A DNA stretch of 64,000 nt from Viridibacillus arvi (GTDB taxonomy: Bacteria; Bacillota; Bacilli; Bacillales_A; Planococcaceae), in assembly GCF_001274945.1 (NCBI RefSeq), contig NZ_LILB01000005.1, positions 1,346,312-1,410,311 of the forward strand. The letters are read 5' to 3'. Under the pieces are notes generated by a model, which was given only the letters and a program-made list of their open reading frames with translations, was not told the DNA's origin and ran no database searches. Of the stretch, positions 43,062 through 51,057 are shown piece by piece. A program made the translations under genes and the position numbers. Position 1 is the stretch's first letter; every line of letters begins with the position of its first letter.

Positions 43062-44669
43062 TCAGTCCTCTTTTTCTTTTAACAAGTGTCTCACTTGGAT
43101 TTCTAATTGTTTTTCCAATGCATATGCTTCACAAAATCTAAATTCTTCTTGCTTCAAAAAATAAATCTGCTGTTTTTGAACAGCAGGGATTGAACTCCAA
43201 ATGGGGTGATTTTCTATTGTTTTTTTCACTCTATGCAAATATCCACTTCTTTCACATGCAATGATAAACATATGATCTGCTGTATACTCTGGTAAACGAT
43301 CCTCTGGAATCACTAAATGATTTTGAGCATCCAATACTTCTCTCTGAATTCGCTCTGGCGCTGCCAATTCAAGCATGTCGTACAAATTATAGGCTGCTCT
43401 AGCTGTTCGATCCCATATTCTTATGTATTGATCGTCCCAAAATTCATATAATGCTACTGTTTCATTTTGCTTTTTCACCTGTTCAATCCTTCGTTTAGAC
43501 TGCTGCACCTTTTCTTTAAATGCTATTATCCAATCCTCTGCCTGTTTCTCTCTCCCAAGAAGCTCTCCAAAAAAACGTAACTCCTTTAGTAAGTCACTGT
43601 TTCCCCAATTAACCATCAAAACAGGTGCAATTTTCTCCATTTGCCCTATCCTTTCCGGGTTAGCATAATAGTAATAAGTTGGGACAATGATTAAATCTGC
43701 AGCTAGTTCATCTAAAGGGACTTTTCCTACATCAACAACACCGTTTAACTCAGCTTGTAGAAGTTGCGAATCATTTAAGACTTCATCTGTAGATGCTATT
43801 GGTTTAATTCCTAAGGCAAGCATATCGCCTAAAAATTGTAATGCTATAATTCTCTCTGGCTTACGTTTTAATCGAAAATCACTTGGTGACATGCCTACCA
43901 AACTTTTAAATTTTTTACTAAGCGAACTACCATCAGCATATCCAACTTTATAAGCAATATCATTTAAGGGCGAATCGCTTGTAAGTAAATATTCCTTTGC
44001 TTTATTTACCCTTACGTATGCCAAATAATCAGAAAAATTCCAACCCATTTGTTTTTTGAAAAATGCCGAAAAATAGCGTGGATTATATCCAATCATTTCA
44101 GCTATAAAAGTACGCGTTATCTTTTCATGAAAATGCTCGTCTATATAAGCACATGTAGAGCTAAATACTGCACTCGGATATCTAGTATCTGTAGAAAAGT
44201 AAAGCTCAAAGAATTCTTTTAATAAATAATGAATTCGGTCTTCTTCTTCCATTGACGAAAAACAATCCATTAATTCTTTCATAATCATAAAAGCTCTATG
44301 AGGGAGTTTTTCTGTTAGAAATCCATTTTGAGGTAGATTATTATATTGAAGATGATATTTTAATTCATTGTCCAAAATACTGGTCAATTCATATTGCTCT
44401 ATTGTCATTTGATAATATTCAAAAATATCATCAGATAGACTATTTCTTAAACGTAGAAGAGATCCAGGATGTATGCTAATAAGATTCCCCTCCACCATTG
44501 AAGACTGTATCTCATTTAAGTTCGCTTCAGCTTCTCCTTTTACTACTAAAATGAGAGTAGGTGACTTAATAGTATTAAATATCAATACATCCTTAGGCTT
44601 TATTTCTACTATTTTTATATCTTTTAGAACATTGATTAACTTTATGTATTTTCCACTTTTGATCAACAA
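43062..44669 (-). CDS. btr: AraC-family regulator fused to a siderophore-binding domain (Btr-like)
   Basis: A 535-residue cytoplasmic regulator without signal peptide. The N-terminal cupin-like part (about 1-160) is followed by a double helix-turn-helix AraC domain (about 165-270: ITRTFIAEMIGYNPRYFSAFF and LNDIAYKVGYADGSSLSKKF, ending VGMSPSDFRLKR). A class III substrate-binding domain (about 275-530) starts KPERIIALQFLGDMLALGIKPIAS. This is the architecture of B. subtilis Btr, which binds Fe-bacillibactin and activates feu genes. It probably activates part of this locus when its siderophore is present. The start is TTG at 44669 (AGGAGG six bases upstream). A Fur box at 44743 implies iron repression. 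Confidence 0.9.
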   Translation of the reverse strand: MLIKSGKYIKLINVLKDIKIVEIKPKDVLIFNTIKSPTLILVVKGEAEANLNEIQSSMVEGNLISIHPGSLLRLRNSLSDDIFEYYQMTIEQYELTSILDNELKYHLQYNNLPQNGFLTEKLPHRAFMIMKELMDCFSSMEEEDRIHYLLKEFFELYFSTDTRYPSAVFSSTCAYIDEHFHEKITRTFIAEMIGYNPRYFSAFFKKQMGWNFSDYLAYVRVNKAKEYLLTSDSPLNDIAYKVGYADGSSLSKKFKSLVGMSPSDFRLKRKPERIIALQFLGDMLALGIKPIASTDEVLNDSQLLQAELNGVVDVGKVPLDELAADLIIVPTYYYYANPERIGQMEKIAPVLMVNWGNSDLLKELRFFGELLGREKQAEDWIIAFKEKVQQSKRRIEQVKKQNETVALYEFWDDQYIRIWDRTARAAYNLYDMLELAAPERIQREVLDAQNHLVIPEDRLPEYTADHMFIIACERSGYLHRVKKTIENHPIWSSIPAVQKQQIYFLKQEEFRFCEAYALEKQLEIQVRHLLKEKED

Positions 44670-44742
44670 AATGTCCCTCCTATGCTTTGCTAGTAAAAGA
44701 AAACTTACCTATTTCCTTCATTAACAACTTATTAACAACAAT

Positions 44743-44761
44743 GATAATGATTATCAATATC
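44743..44761. promoter_or_regulatory. Fur box upstream of the AraC/binding-protein regulator
   Basis: GATAATGATTATCAATATC matches 18 of 19 bases of the Fur consensus, 74 bases before the regulator's start codon. Confidence 0.9.
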
Positions 44762-44767
44762 ATTAAT

Positions 44768-44785
44768 ACTATACTATAGTATAGT
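44768..44785. promoter_or_regulatory. Perfect 18-bp palindrome beside the Fur box
   Basis: ACTATACTATAGTATAGT equals its own reverse complement and lies six bases from the Fur box. It contains TATACT and TATAGT hexamers on both strands that could act as -10 elements, or it could be a binding site for another regulator. Confidence 0.5.
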
Positions 44786-45160
44786 AGGATATAAAAGGAA
44801 GATACATCCACCCTTTTCATTCTTTCATCATAATTTTGAAGTATTGTAGATGTTGAAGTATCAAATAATGGGTTATGGAAGAAATGTAAACTTTATATTA
44901 AACGACTTTAAATTCGTCATTTAAACATGTCATTATGGGGAATGTCGCTTTAAAATTTTCATTGTTTTTTAGAGGGTTACAAACAATTTACATCTTAATT
45001 CAGGAAAAAGATTCTACACTAGGTATCCAAAATATGGAGCCTATTGTTTTTTTATTGTCTCTACTTTATTAAATTTAAATATAAAAGTTGTATTGAAAGG
45101 TTAATTTATACATGTACAATTTATTTTCGCTATGATAGGGTGTAGTGTAGACTTTTTATG
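44786..45160. other. Intergenic region between the siderophore locus and queT
   Basis: About 375 AT-rich bases. A TATGAT hexamer at 45131-45136 is a possible -10 for the queT leader without a clear -35. No frame with a ribosome site, no tRNA and no further operator was recognised. Confidence 0.4.
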
Positions 45161-45199
45161 ACGTGGTTCGTAACCATCCCACGAAAAAAAACTAGGGGG
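45161..45199 (+). promoter_or_regulatory. preQ1-I riboswitch controlling queT
   Basis: The element shows stem P1 (CGTGG with CCACG), the loop GGTTCGTAACCATCCC and the A-rich tail ending ACTAGG. It lines up with the type I preQ1 aptamer (GGUUC, CA-CCC, AAAAAACUA). The tail that forms pseudoknot P2 runs straight into the AGGGGG ribosome site of queT nine bases before its ATG, so ligand binding should block translation rather than terminate transcription. Confidence 0.9.
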
Positions 45200-45208
45200 A
45201 AATGAATA

Positions 45209-45697
45209 ATGAAAGTAAAATCTTTGGCTACTAGCGGAATTATCGCAGCGCTTTATATAGCTGTGTCTATGCTAATTGCCCCACTCGCATTCGGTGCTTT
45301 ACAGTTCCGTATTGCTGAAATGTTCAATCATCTTGTTGTCTTCAACAAGAAATTCTTTGTAGGTATCGTGATTGGTGTATTGATTACAAATCTATTTTCA
45401 CCACTTGGTATGTATGATTTAATCTTTGGCCTTGGTCAATCTGTCTTAGCCTTAAGCATCACAATCTTTGCGAAACGTTTTATTAAGGGACATGTTAAGC
45501 AAATGATTTTCGGTACACTTGTATTTACATTTACGATGTTCTTAATTGCCATCGAATTGAATCTCGCATTCCAGCTACCGTTTCTATATACTTGGCTAAC
45601 AGTTGCTGTCGGTGAATTAGTTGTGATGGGTATTGGTATTCCGATTATGCTAGCACTGAACAAGCGTATTAACTTTAGTAAGCTAATTGAAGATTAA
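45209..45697 (+). CDS. queT: Queuosine precursor transporter QueT (ECF substrate-specific component)
   Basis: A 162-residue membrane protein with about five to six helices of the QueT family. It has the N-terminal KSLATSGIIAALYIAVSMLIAPLAFGALQFRIAEMFNHL, whose GALQFRIAE stretch is a family hallmark, and ends in a short polar tail. It is the S-component that captures a queuosine precursor such as preQ1 and works with a shared ECF energising module not in this window. The preQ1-I riboswitch next to the ribosome site supports the substrate. It is a single gene with a terminator at 45704. Confidence 0.95.
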   Translation: MKVKSLATSGIIAALYIAVSMLIAPLAFGALQFRIAEMFNHLVVFNKKFFVGIVIGVLITNLFSPLGMYDLIFGLGQSVLALSITIFAKRFIKGHVKQMIFGTLVFTFTMFLIAIELNLAFQLPFLYTWLTVAVGELVVMGIGIPIMLALNKRINFSKLIED

Positions 45698-45703
45698 TAT
45701 TAT

Positions 45704-45741
45704 TGCCACCTAACCGCATTTTTGCGAATGGGTGGTTTTTT
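45704..45741 (+). terminator. Terminator after queT
   Basis: CCACC and CGCA pair with TGCG and GGTGG in a bulged stem, followed by six T residues. Confidence 0.82.
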
Positions 45742-45755
45742 GTTTTACGCTCATC

Positions 45756-45793
45756 CAAAAACAAAGAGAGAGTCTCAAATCAAGACTCTCTCC
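45756..45793 (-). terminator. Terminator after the acyl-CoA ligase gene
   Basis: On the minus strand GAGAGAGTCT pairs with AGACTCTCTC around a 7-base loop, followed by TTTGTTTTT. Confidence 0.87.
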
Positions 45794-45798
45794 TTATT

Positions 45799-47412
45799 TT
45801 ATAGCTGGTAATCTTTCACTTCATCACGCAATTTTGCCTTTAAGAATTTGCCGACGGACGTTTTTGGGATGTCTGTTAAGAAGACAACATGGTCTGGTAC
45901 CCACCACTTTGCAAATTGCCCTTCTAAATACGAAAGAAGTTCTTCCTTCGTTGCACTACTACCTTCTTTCAAAACAACACAAGCTAGTGGACGTTCTTGC
46001 CACTTTTCGTCTGGAACTGCTATTACAGCTGCTTCGAATACAGCCTCATGTGTCATAAGTGCATTTTCTAAATCTACAGATGAAATCCACTCTCCACCGC
46101 TCTTAATTAAATCTTTTGTTCGGTCTGTAATTTTGAGATACCCCTCTGGTGTCATGACAGCAATATCACCTGTGTATAGCCAACCGTCTTTAAACGCTTC
46201 TTCCGTGCGATCATCCTTATAATATTCATCTGCAATCCAAGGGCCTCGAACAGTTAGCTCTCCCATAGTCTTACCGTCCCAAGGAACTTCCCCATTTTCA
46301 TTGACGACACGTGTTTCAACGAGAGTTGTCGTCAAGCCTTGTGTAGCACGAATATTAAGTTTCTCTTCTGCAGACCAGTTCTCCATTTCTGTTGTGTACG
46401 TGGAAAGACTGACAATTGGCGTTGTTTCCGTCATTCCATAACCAACGATAAATGGTACTTTATATTTTTCTTCAAAAGCACGGATTAGACCTTTTGGTGA
46501 AGCTGATCCACCACAAACTATGGCGCGTAATGACGATAAATCTCGTGGATTTCTCTCTTGTTCGTTTAACACACCAAGCCAAATTGTCGGTACGCCTGCC
46601 GTTAACGTCACTTTTTCTTGTTCGATTAAATCGAGTAAGAGCTGCGGGTTAAACATTGGTCCTGGCAATACTTGTGTTGTACCAAAATTCACTGCTGCAA
46701 ATGGCATCCCCCATGCATTTACATGGAACATCGGTACGACTGGCATAGCTACATCGTTCTCACGAATACCAAGTGAATCTGCTAAACCAAGTGCTATGCT
46801 GTGTAGTACTAAGCTACGGTGCGTATAAACGACACCTTTTGGGAAGCCTGTTGTGGCACTTGTGTAACACATTCCAGCAGGCATATTTTCATCTAAATCG
46901 TCAGGGAATTCATAGGAATCTGATGCCTCTTCTAACAGCTTTTCGTAAGAATGAACATTTTCCAAGTTTGTTTCAGGTAAGTCTGTTCCGTCTTGCATAA
47001 CAACGAAATGTTTCACCGTTTTTAGTAAAGGTGCAGCTTGAGCAATTAACGGAAAAATATCGCTATCTACAAGTAAGATTTCATCTTCAGCATGGTTAAT
47101 AATATATACTATATGCTCTGGTGATAGACGAATATTAATCATATGGAGTACTGCACCTGCACATGGTACACCGAAATATGCTTCTAAATGGCGGTGATGA
47201 TTCCAAGCTAATGAGCCTACTTTTGTACCTTTTTTCATCCCCAGTTTCGTTAATGCTTCAGATAATTTTCGTGTACGCTGTCCAAACTCTTTATAAGTAA
47301 TACGGTGAATCATCGTCTCACTCGTTCTTGAAATGATTAATTTCTTCGGGAAATATCTCTCTGCACGTTTCACAAAATCATTTAGTACTAATGGCGTTTG
47401 CATCATACTCAT
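45799..47412 (-). CDS. Long-/medium-chain fatty-acid--CoA ligase
   Basis: A 537-residue ANL-superfamily adenylating enzyme. The AMP-binding P-loop YTSATTGFPKGVVYTHRS is at about 185-202, the A5 motif is GYGMTETTP, A7 is YTGDIAVMTPEGYLKITDRTKDLIKSGGEWIS, and the A10 lysine lies in TSVGKFLKAKLRD near the C-terminus. It activates a fatty acid to acyl-CoA for beta-oxidation. GGGGAG lies four to ten bases before three clustered ATG codons; the first is taken. Directly upstream on the same strand is a decayed acyl-CoA dehydrogenase, suggesting a former two-gene fatty-acid degradation operon. Confidence 0.92.
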   Translation of the reverse strand: MSMMQTPLVLNDFVKRAERYFPKKLIISRTSETMIHRITYKEFGQRTRKLSEALTKLGMKKGTKVGSLAWNHHRHLEAYFGVPCAGAVLHMINIRLSPEHIVYIINHAEDEILLVDSDIFPLIAQAAPLLKTVKHFVVMQDGTDLPETNLENVHSYEKLLEEASDSYEFPDDLDENMPAGMCYTSATTGFPKGVVYTHRSLVLHSIALGLADSLGIRENDVAMPVVPMFHVNAWGMPFAAVNFGTTQVLPGPMFNPQLLLDLIEQEKVTLTAGVPTIWLGVLNEQERNPRDLSSLRAIVCGGSASPKGLIRAFEEKYKVPFIVGYGMTETTPIVSLSTYTTEMENWSAEEKLNIRATQGLTTTLVETRVVNENGEVPWDGKTMGELTVRGPWIADEYYKDDRTEEAFKDGWLYTGDIAVMTPEGYLKITDRTKDLIKSGGEWISSVDLENALMTHEAVFEAAVIAVPDEKWQERPLACVVLKEGSSATKEELLSYLEGQFAKWWVPDHVVFLTDIPKTSVGKFLKAKLRDEVKDYQL

Positions 47413-47422
47413 CCAACTCCCC

Positions 47423-47822
47423 TTAATTAAGTAATATGATTTTATTTAAAAACAAATGCTTATAACCGATATGCTTTGCAATAATCATTTTCATGACTTC
47501 ATTTGTACCTGCGTAAATAGAGGCTACTGGGCTGTCTCGGAAGCATTTATCAACCTTTTACCTCCATATAAACATAACCACCCTGTATTTTCCTAGAAGC
47601 ATTGTGGGGTAACACTTGTGTGTATAAAACTTTCTTCGGAATCTTATTTACCTCTACCCTTCTTACTATTGAAGCTTTAATACATTGCTCACTTAAAGTT
47701 CGATTATCCTTTGACTTGATAATACCTAAGGCGATTCCCTCGTTTTTCATCTGACAAGTCAATTTTTGTAGCATCCAAAATTTCATGATGCTATTTAATA
47801 CTAATAGAGTAGTCAAATCCAT
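47423..47822 (-). pseudogene. Acyl-CoA dehydrogenase, frameshifted C-terminal remnant
   Basis: Two reading frames together spell the end of an acyl-CoA dehydrogenase. The first (47550-47822) reads through RTLSEQ and LYTQVL to IQGGYVYMEVKG, matching the usual QIHGGYGYMKEY region. After a stop the other frame continues with KVDKCFRDSPVASIYAG, then TNEVMKMIIAKHIG, the family's normal C-terminus, and stops at 47423 beside the ribosome site of the acyl-CoA ligase gene. The N-terminal two-thirds is missing and the alignment has several small indels, so it cannot make enzyme. The upper frame taken alone as a 90-residue protein is not a real gene. Confidence 0.82.
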
Positions 47823-48022
47823 AGATTATCTTTTCAAGAATATAAATAATCAAACTTTTCAAATAAATACACTTTACACAATTATACATGTAAGCGCTCT
47901 TATAAAACTATTAAAATGAATCATTTTCGAGAAAAAATATTAATTAAAAGAGAATATCCTTAAATCTATCATCTCATTACAATATGCAGTTCTATCTATT
48001 AAAATACTTATCTTCACCAATA

Positions 48023-48060
48023 AAAAAACCGTACCTTCAATTAGAAGGTACGGTTTTTTT
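48023..48060 (-). terminator. Terminator after tdh
   Basis: AAAACCGTACCTTC pairs perfectly with GAAGGTACGGTTTT around a five-base loop, with T runs both ways; 12 bases after the tdh stop. Confidence 0.92.
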
Positions 48061-48072
48061 ATTGCATATTCA

Positions 48073-49020
48073 TTAAGCAGTTTTAGTTTCTTTCTCTTGT
48101 AACTTTTTTAACATATCTGCTGTCATTGCATCTAAGTCGTATTTTGCTTTAAAGCCCCATTCCTCTTGTGCAGCACTTGCATCAATAGAATTTGGCCAAC
48201 TATCTGCAATGGCTTGACGTACTGGGTCCACTTCATAAGCCATTTTAAAATTAGGGATATGTTTGCGGATTGAAGCCGCAATTTCTTCAGGCTCAAAACT
48301 CATAGCCGTTACATTGAACGCATTGCGATGTATCAACTTCGCAGGATCTGCTTCCATCAAATCTACAATAGCTTGCAACGCGTCTGGCATATACATCATA
48401 TCCATATATGAGCCCTGTGCGATATAAGAAGTATACTTACCTTCAGAAATGGCTTTATAGTATATATCAACTGCATAATCTGTTGTACCGCCACCAGGAG
48501 GAGTTGCGTAAGAAATTAAACCTGGGAAACGTACTCCGCGAGTATCTACACCAAAGCGTTGGTAATAGTAATCACATAATAGTTCACCCGCTACTTTGTT
48601 TACACCATACATTGTAGTAGGACGTTGTAACGTATCTTGCGGCGTATTGTTTTTGGGTGTAGAAGGTCCAAATGCACCGATTGAACTCGGTGTGAAAAAC
48701 TGCAGATTTTGTTCACGTGCAACTTCTAAAGCATTAACAAGTCCACCCATATTCAAATTCCAAGCAAATAACGGTTTAGCTTCTGCAGTTGCCGATAATA
48801 ATGCAGCCATGTGCATTAAAGTGTCTGCTCCAAAATCCTTCGCCATATCATTCATGCGCTCAGCATCCATAACATCTAGTGTTTCAAAAGGTCCCTTTTG
48901 TGTAGCTGGTTTGCGAATATCTGTTGCTAAAACATTTTCCGTTCCATATGTTTCGCGCAGCTTAGATACTAACTCTGACCCTATTTGACCGCACGCACCG
49001 GTTATCATAATTTTTTTCAT
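48073..49020 (-). CDS. tdh: L-threonine 3-dehydrogenase, SDR (epimerase-like) type
   Basis: A 315-residue NAD-dependent short-chain dehydrogenase of the extended epimerase fold: [14 protein letters not shown] (about 5-18) for [41 protein letters not shown] with the YxxxK pair (Tyr and Lys in YGVNK), and [10 protein letters not shown]. The [13 protein letters not shown] block marks the non-zinc threonine 3-dehydrogenases, which oxidise threonine to 2-amino-3-ketobutyrate. The next enzyme, Kbl, is encoded at 58594-59784. GAGGAGG lies before the ATG at 49020; a longer frame opens at 49041. Closed by the terminator at 48023. Confidence 0.9.
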   Translation of the reverse strand: MKKIMITGACGQIGSELVSKLRETYGTENVLATDIRKPATQKGPFETLDVMDAERMNDMAKDFGADTLMHMAALLSATAEAKPLFAWNLNMGGLVNALEVAREQNLQFFTPSSIGAFGPSTPKNNTPQDTLQRPTTMYGVNKVAGELLCDYYYQRFGVDTRGVRFPGLISYATPPGGGTTDYAVDIYYKAISEGKYTSYIAQGSYMDMMYMPDALQAIVDLMEADPAKLIHRNAFNVTAMSFEPEEIAASIRKHIPNFKMAYEVDPVRQAIADSWPNSIDASAAQEEWGFKAKYDLDAMTADMLKKLQEKETKTA

Positions 49021-49226
49021 TTTAAAATCCTCCTCACCCAATAAACATTTGTATTTTCAGAAAGAACATTCACCTAGAGATTACAAATGTATTTCTAGAG
49101 AACACAAATAATAACGAAAATACGTTGATTTATCAATGTTTTTAATAATTCGATTATACAATGTATATTTCTAAAACACAATAATCGTTTTTGCACAAAG
49201 GACAGTTCGTTTAAGATACAATTATA

Positions 49227-49252
49227 TATTGTTTATTTTATAATAAACAATA
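49227..49252. promoter_or_regulatory. Perfect 11-bp inverted repeat over a -10 element
   Basis: TATTGTTTATT and AATAAACAATA form a perfect inverted repeat around TTAT, and the centre contains TATAAT (49239-49244). It ends at the ribosome site (AGGAG) of the small membrane gene, so it looks like an operator for a dimeric repressor. Confidence 0.5.
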
Positions 49253-49264
49253 GGAGTGGAATCG

Positions 49265-49906
49265 ATGCATTTATTTAAACTAATTTTGATTTATTTGGTC
49301 GCCATCATCAGCTGTACATTTCTCCTTTTAATGGACTTGCCCATAGTCGTAGTCTTTCTCCTACTATTTATGTATGTCTTCGCTCTCACAATGTTCCCAT
49401 ACTGCAACACTTTAATTTGGTCTAACAACATCAGTAAAATGGACCGCTTTATAACAAAGCATAAAACAAAACCCGTATTTGCTTACCCATACGCAGTTGC
49501 ACACGAAACCGTAACAGAGCAAAAATTAAGCGTACAAAAAATACTATCTAGTTATAAACAATAGGATGCACAACACAATTATTGCTCTTTGCTAGCTACT
49601 CTGGACAAAGATTTCGAAATTGCTTTAGTAGAAGCAAAACAACTTCAAAAAGAACCTATTCGCAGCTACACTATCGCATATATCGAAACTTTACTCAGCA
49701 ATTTTGAGGCAGCAAAAGTACTCATCCCAAACCTTAAAAAGGAATGGATGCCACACGCTATTGATGGATTAATCGCCTATGAACAGCAAGATTTCCAGAC
49801 ATTCGAAAAAGAAGCACATGCAGCTGTCACAAAATCAAGAGGGCTACAAAAATATTTATTGTTTTATTCTTTCAAAGAAATGAAGGAAAGATTAGAGGCA
49901 AAATAA
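49265..49906 (+). pseudogene. Small membrane/helical protein split by one in-frame TAG
   Basis: The first part (49265-49564, 99 residues) has AGGAG eight bases before its ATG and two hydrophobic helices (about 4-24 and 27-48), then a polar tail ending LSSYKQ. After a single TAG at 49562-49564 the same frame stays open to 49906 and encodes about 113 helical residues (starting DAQHNYCSLL, then LATLDKDFEIALVEAKQLQ) resembling a short TPR-like repeat. The second part has no ribosome site of its own. One nonsense change, or an assembly error, in a gene of about 213 residues explains this best. A family name is not recognised. Confidence 0.7.
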
Positions 49907-49934
49907 AAAACCACCCGGGGGAGGGTGGTTTTTT
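49904..49934 (+). terminator. Terminator after the split gene
   Basis: AAAACCACCC pairs with GGGTGGTTTT around a six-base loop, right at the last stop codon. That this terminator follows the second part supports one original gene. Confidence 0.9.
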
Positions 49935-50187
49935 AAGGATGGAATTTTTACATTCCAATGGGGAGTTGGTATAGTATTGGGCATTTCGAGAAGGTTTTAT
50001 ACATTTTTTTAAAATTTATTTGTTTTTGTTGAGACCATCTCTATCTCTTTAATTAATGTAAACTCCACTTTTTTCGCATGACTTTTAAGATTTAAATCAT
50101 TTAGCTTTCCCCTCATATCTGCCAAATAACCTTACTTAGCCACTCCATGTATAAACCTATTTACCAAATAACACTAAAGACTCTGTA

Positions 50188-50643
50188 TTACGATTCATTC
50201 ACTCTTTTAACATTAACTACATAAGTATTTGCAACCAAATCATGCAGAGCTCGTTTTTGCGGGTGGAATGCGGCGATTATGTAGCCAAGACAGAGTAGAA
50301 GTCCACTAAAGATTCGAGCAATATTTCGAATAATGCTACGGAAAATAGAGATTGTATCACCATTCGCATCAACAATTTCTATGCCTAGTACTTTTTTTCC
50401 GACGGTACCTCTCCATGTCGTTGCTGGTAGTCCAACGAAATATAATATGCCTACGATAATGAGAATCCAGCTATATAAAGGGTAAGTCGATAGATATAGT
50501 TCATCACCAAATATCATTTCCGATATGACACCTTTTGGAACTTTTAAAACGACTCCAATTAGCGCTGTCGCCACCATAACGACAGCGCTATCAATAATTG
50601 TCGCTAAGAAACGGATCCAAAATCCTCCATAATTCACTTCCAC
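50188..50643 (-). CDS. RDD family membrane protein
   Basis: A 151-residue protein with about three to four transmembrane helices and the RDD signature: GGFWIRFLATIIDSAV (Arg-Asp pair, about 6-21), ATTWRGTVGKKVLGIEIVDANGD and the final KRALHDLVANTYVV. Some members are Na+(Li+,K+)/H+ antiporters, but most have no known role. The frame starts with GTG at 50643; a second GTG two codons later has better spacing to AAAGGGG. It stands alone. Confidence 0.85.
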   Translation of the reverse strand: MEVNYGGFWIRFLATIIDSAVVMVATALIGVVLKVPKGVISEMIFGDELYLSTYPLYSWILIIVGILYFVGLPATTWRGTVGKKVLGIEIVDANGDTISIFRSIIRNIARIFSGLLLCLGYIIAAFHPQKRALHDLVANTYVVNVKRVNES

Positions 50644-50803
50644 TTTCCCCTTTCTCTTTTATTAATTTATGTCGCCATCATTACATCATTTTCACATGCT
50701 GAGCATTTGCTTCTTAGAAGATTACACGTGAAATCCCAGTACAATAAATTCATTTTCTTCGCACAAAACCCTTATTACATTCCTATGTTTCAGGGGAGTT
50801 TAT

Positions 50804-50977
50804 ATGAGTTCTAAAAAGAAATCACCCAATGAATTAAAGACCAACACCTGTAATGCCATGAGACTTGAAAGTAATTTATTCCCTATCTAATATTACACAG
50901 CAATGATTATTGTCGTAATTGTCACGACACTGATTACACCTCCATTATTAAAAGCAATTTCTGGAAAACGTGACTGA
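50804..50977 (+). pseudogene. Remnant of a Kef/CPA2-type cation:proton antiporter C-terminus
   Basis: An AGGGGAG site and ATG begin a 28-codon frame ending MRLESNLFPI-stop. After this TAA the same frame continues YYTAMIIVVIVTTLITPPLLKAISGKRD to a TGA. LESNLF plus VVIVTTLITPPLLK is the characteristic last helix of CPA2 antiporters. The rest of the transporter is missing and one stop lies inside, so this is a relic. The first 20 codons (SSKKKSPNELKTNTCN) do not match and may be unrelated sequence joined by deletion. Confidence 0.65.
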
Positions 50978-50999
50978 TATCATTGTTTTTTATATAACA

Positions 51000-51032
51000 A
51001 TAAAAGCCTCTATACATCGGTATAGAGACCTT
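51000..51032 (-). terminator. Terminator after yolD
   Basis: On the minus strand GGTCTCTATAC pairs with GTATAGAGGC around CGAT, followed by TTTTATT. Confidence 0.82.
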
Positions 51033-51057
51033 CTAATGTAATTGATCCTTTTAGAGA

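Noticed and set aside
47550-47822. A 90-residue independent protein
   Set aside because: Its residues align piecewise with the C-terminal region of acyl-CoA dehydrogenases and the continuation lies in another frame; annotated as pseudogene.
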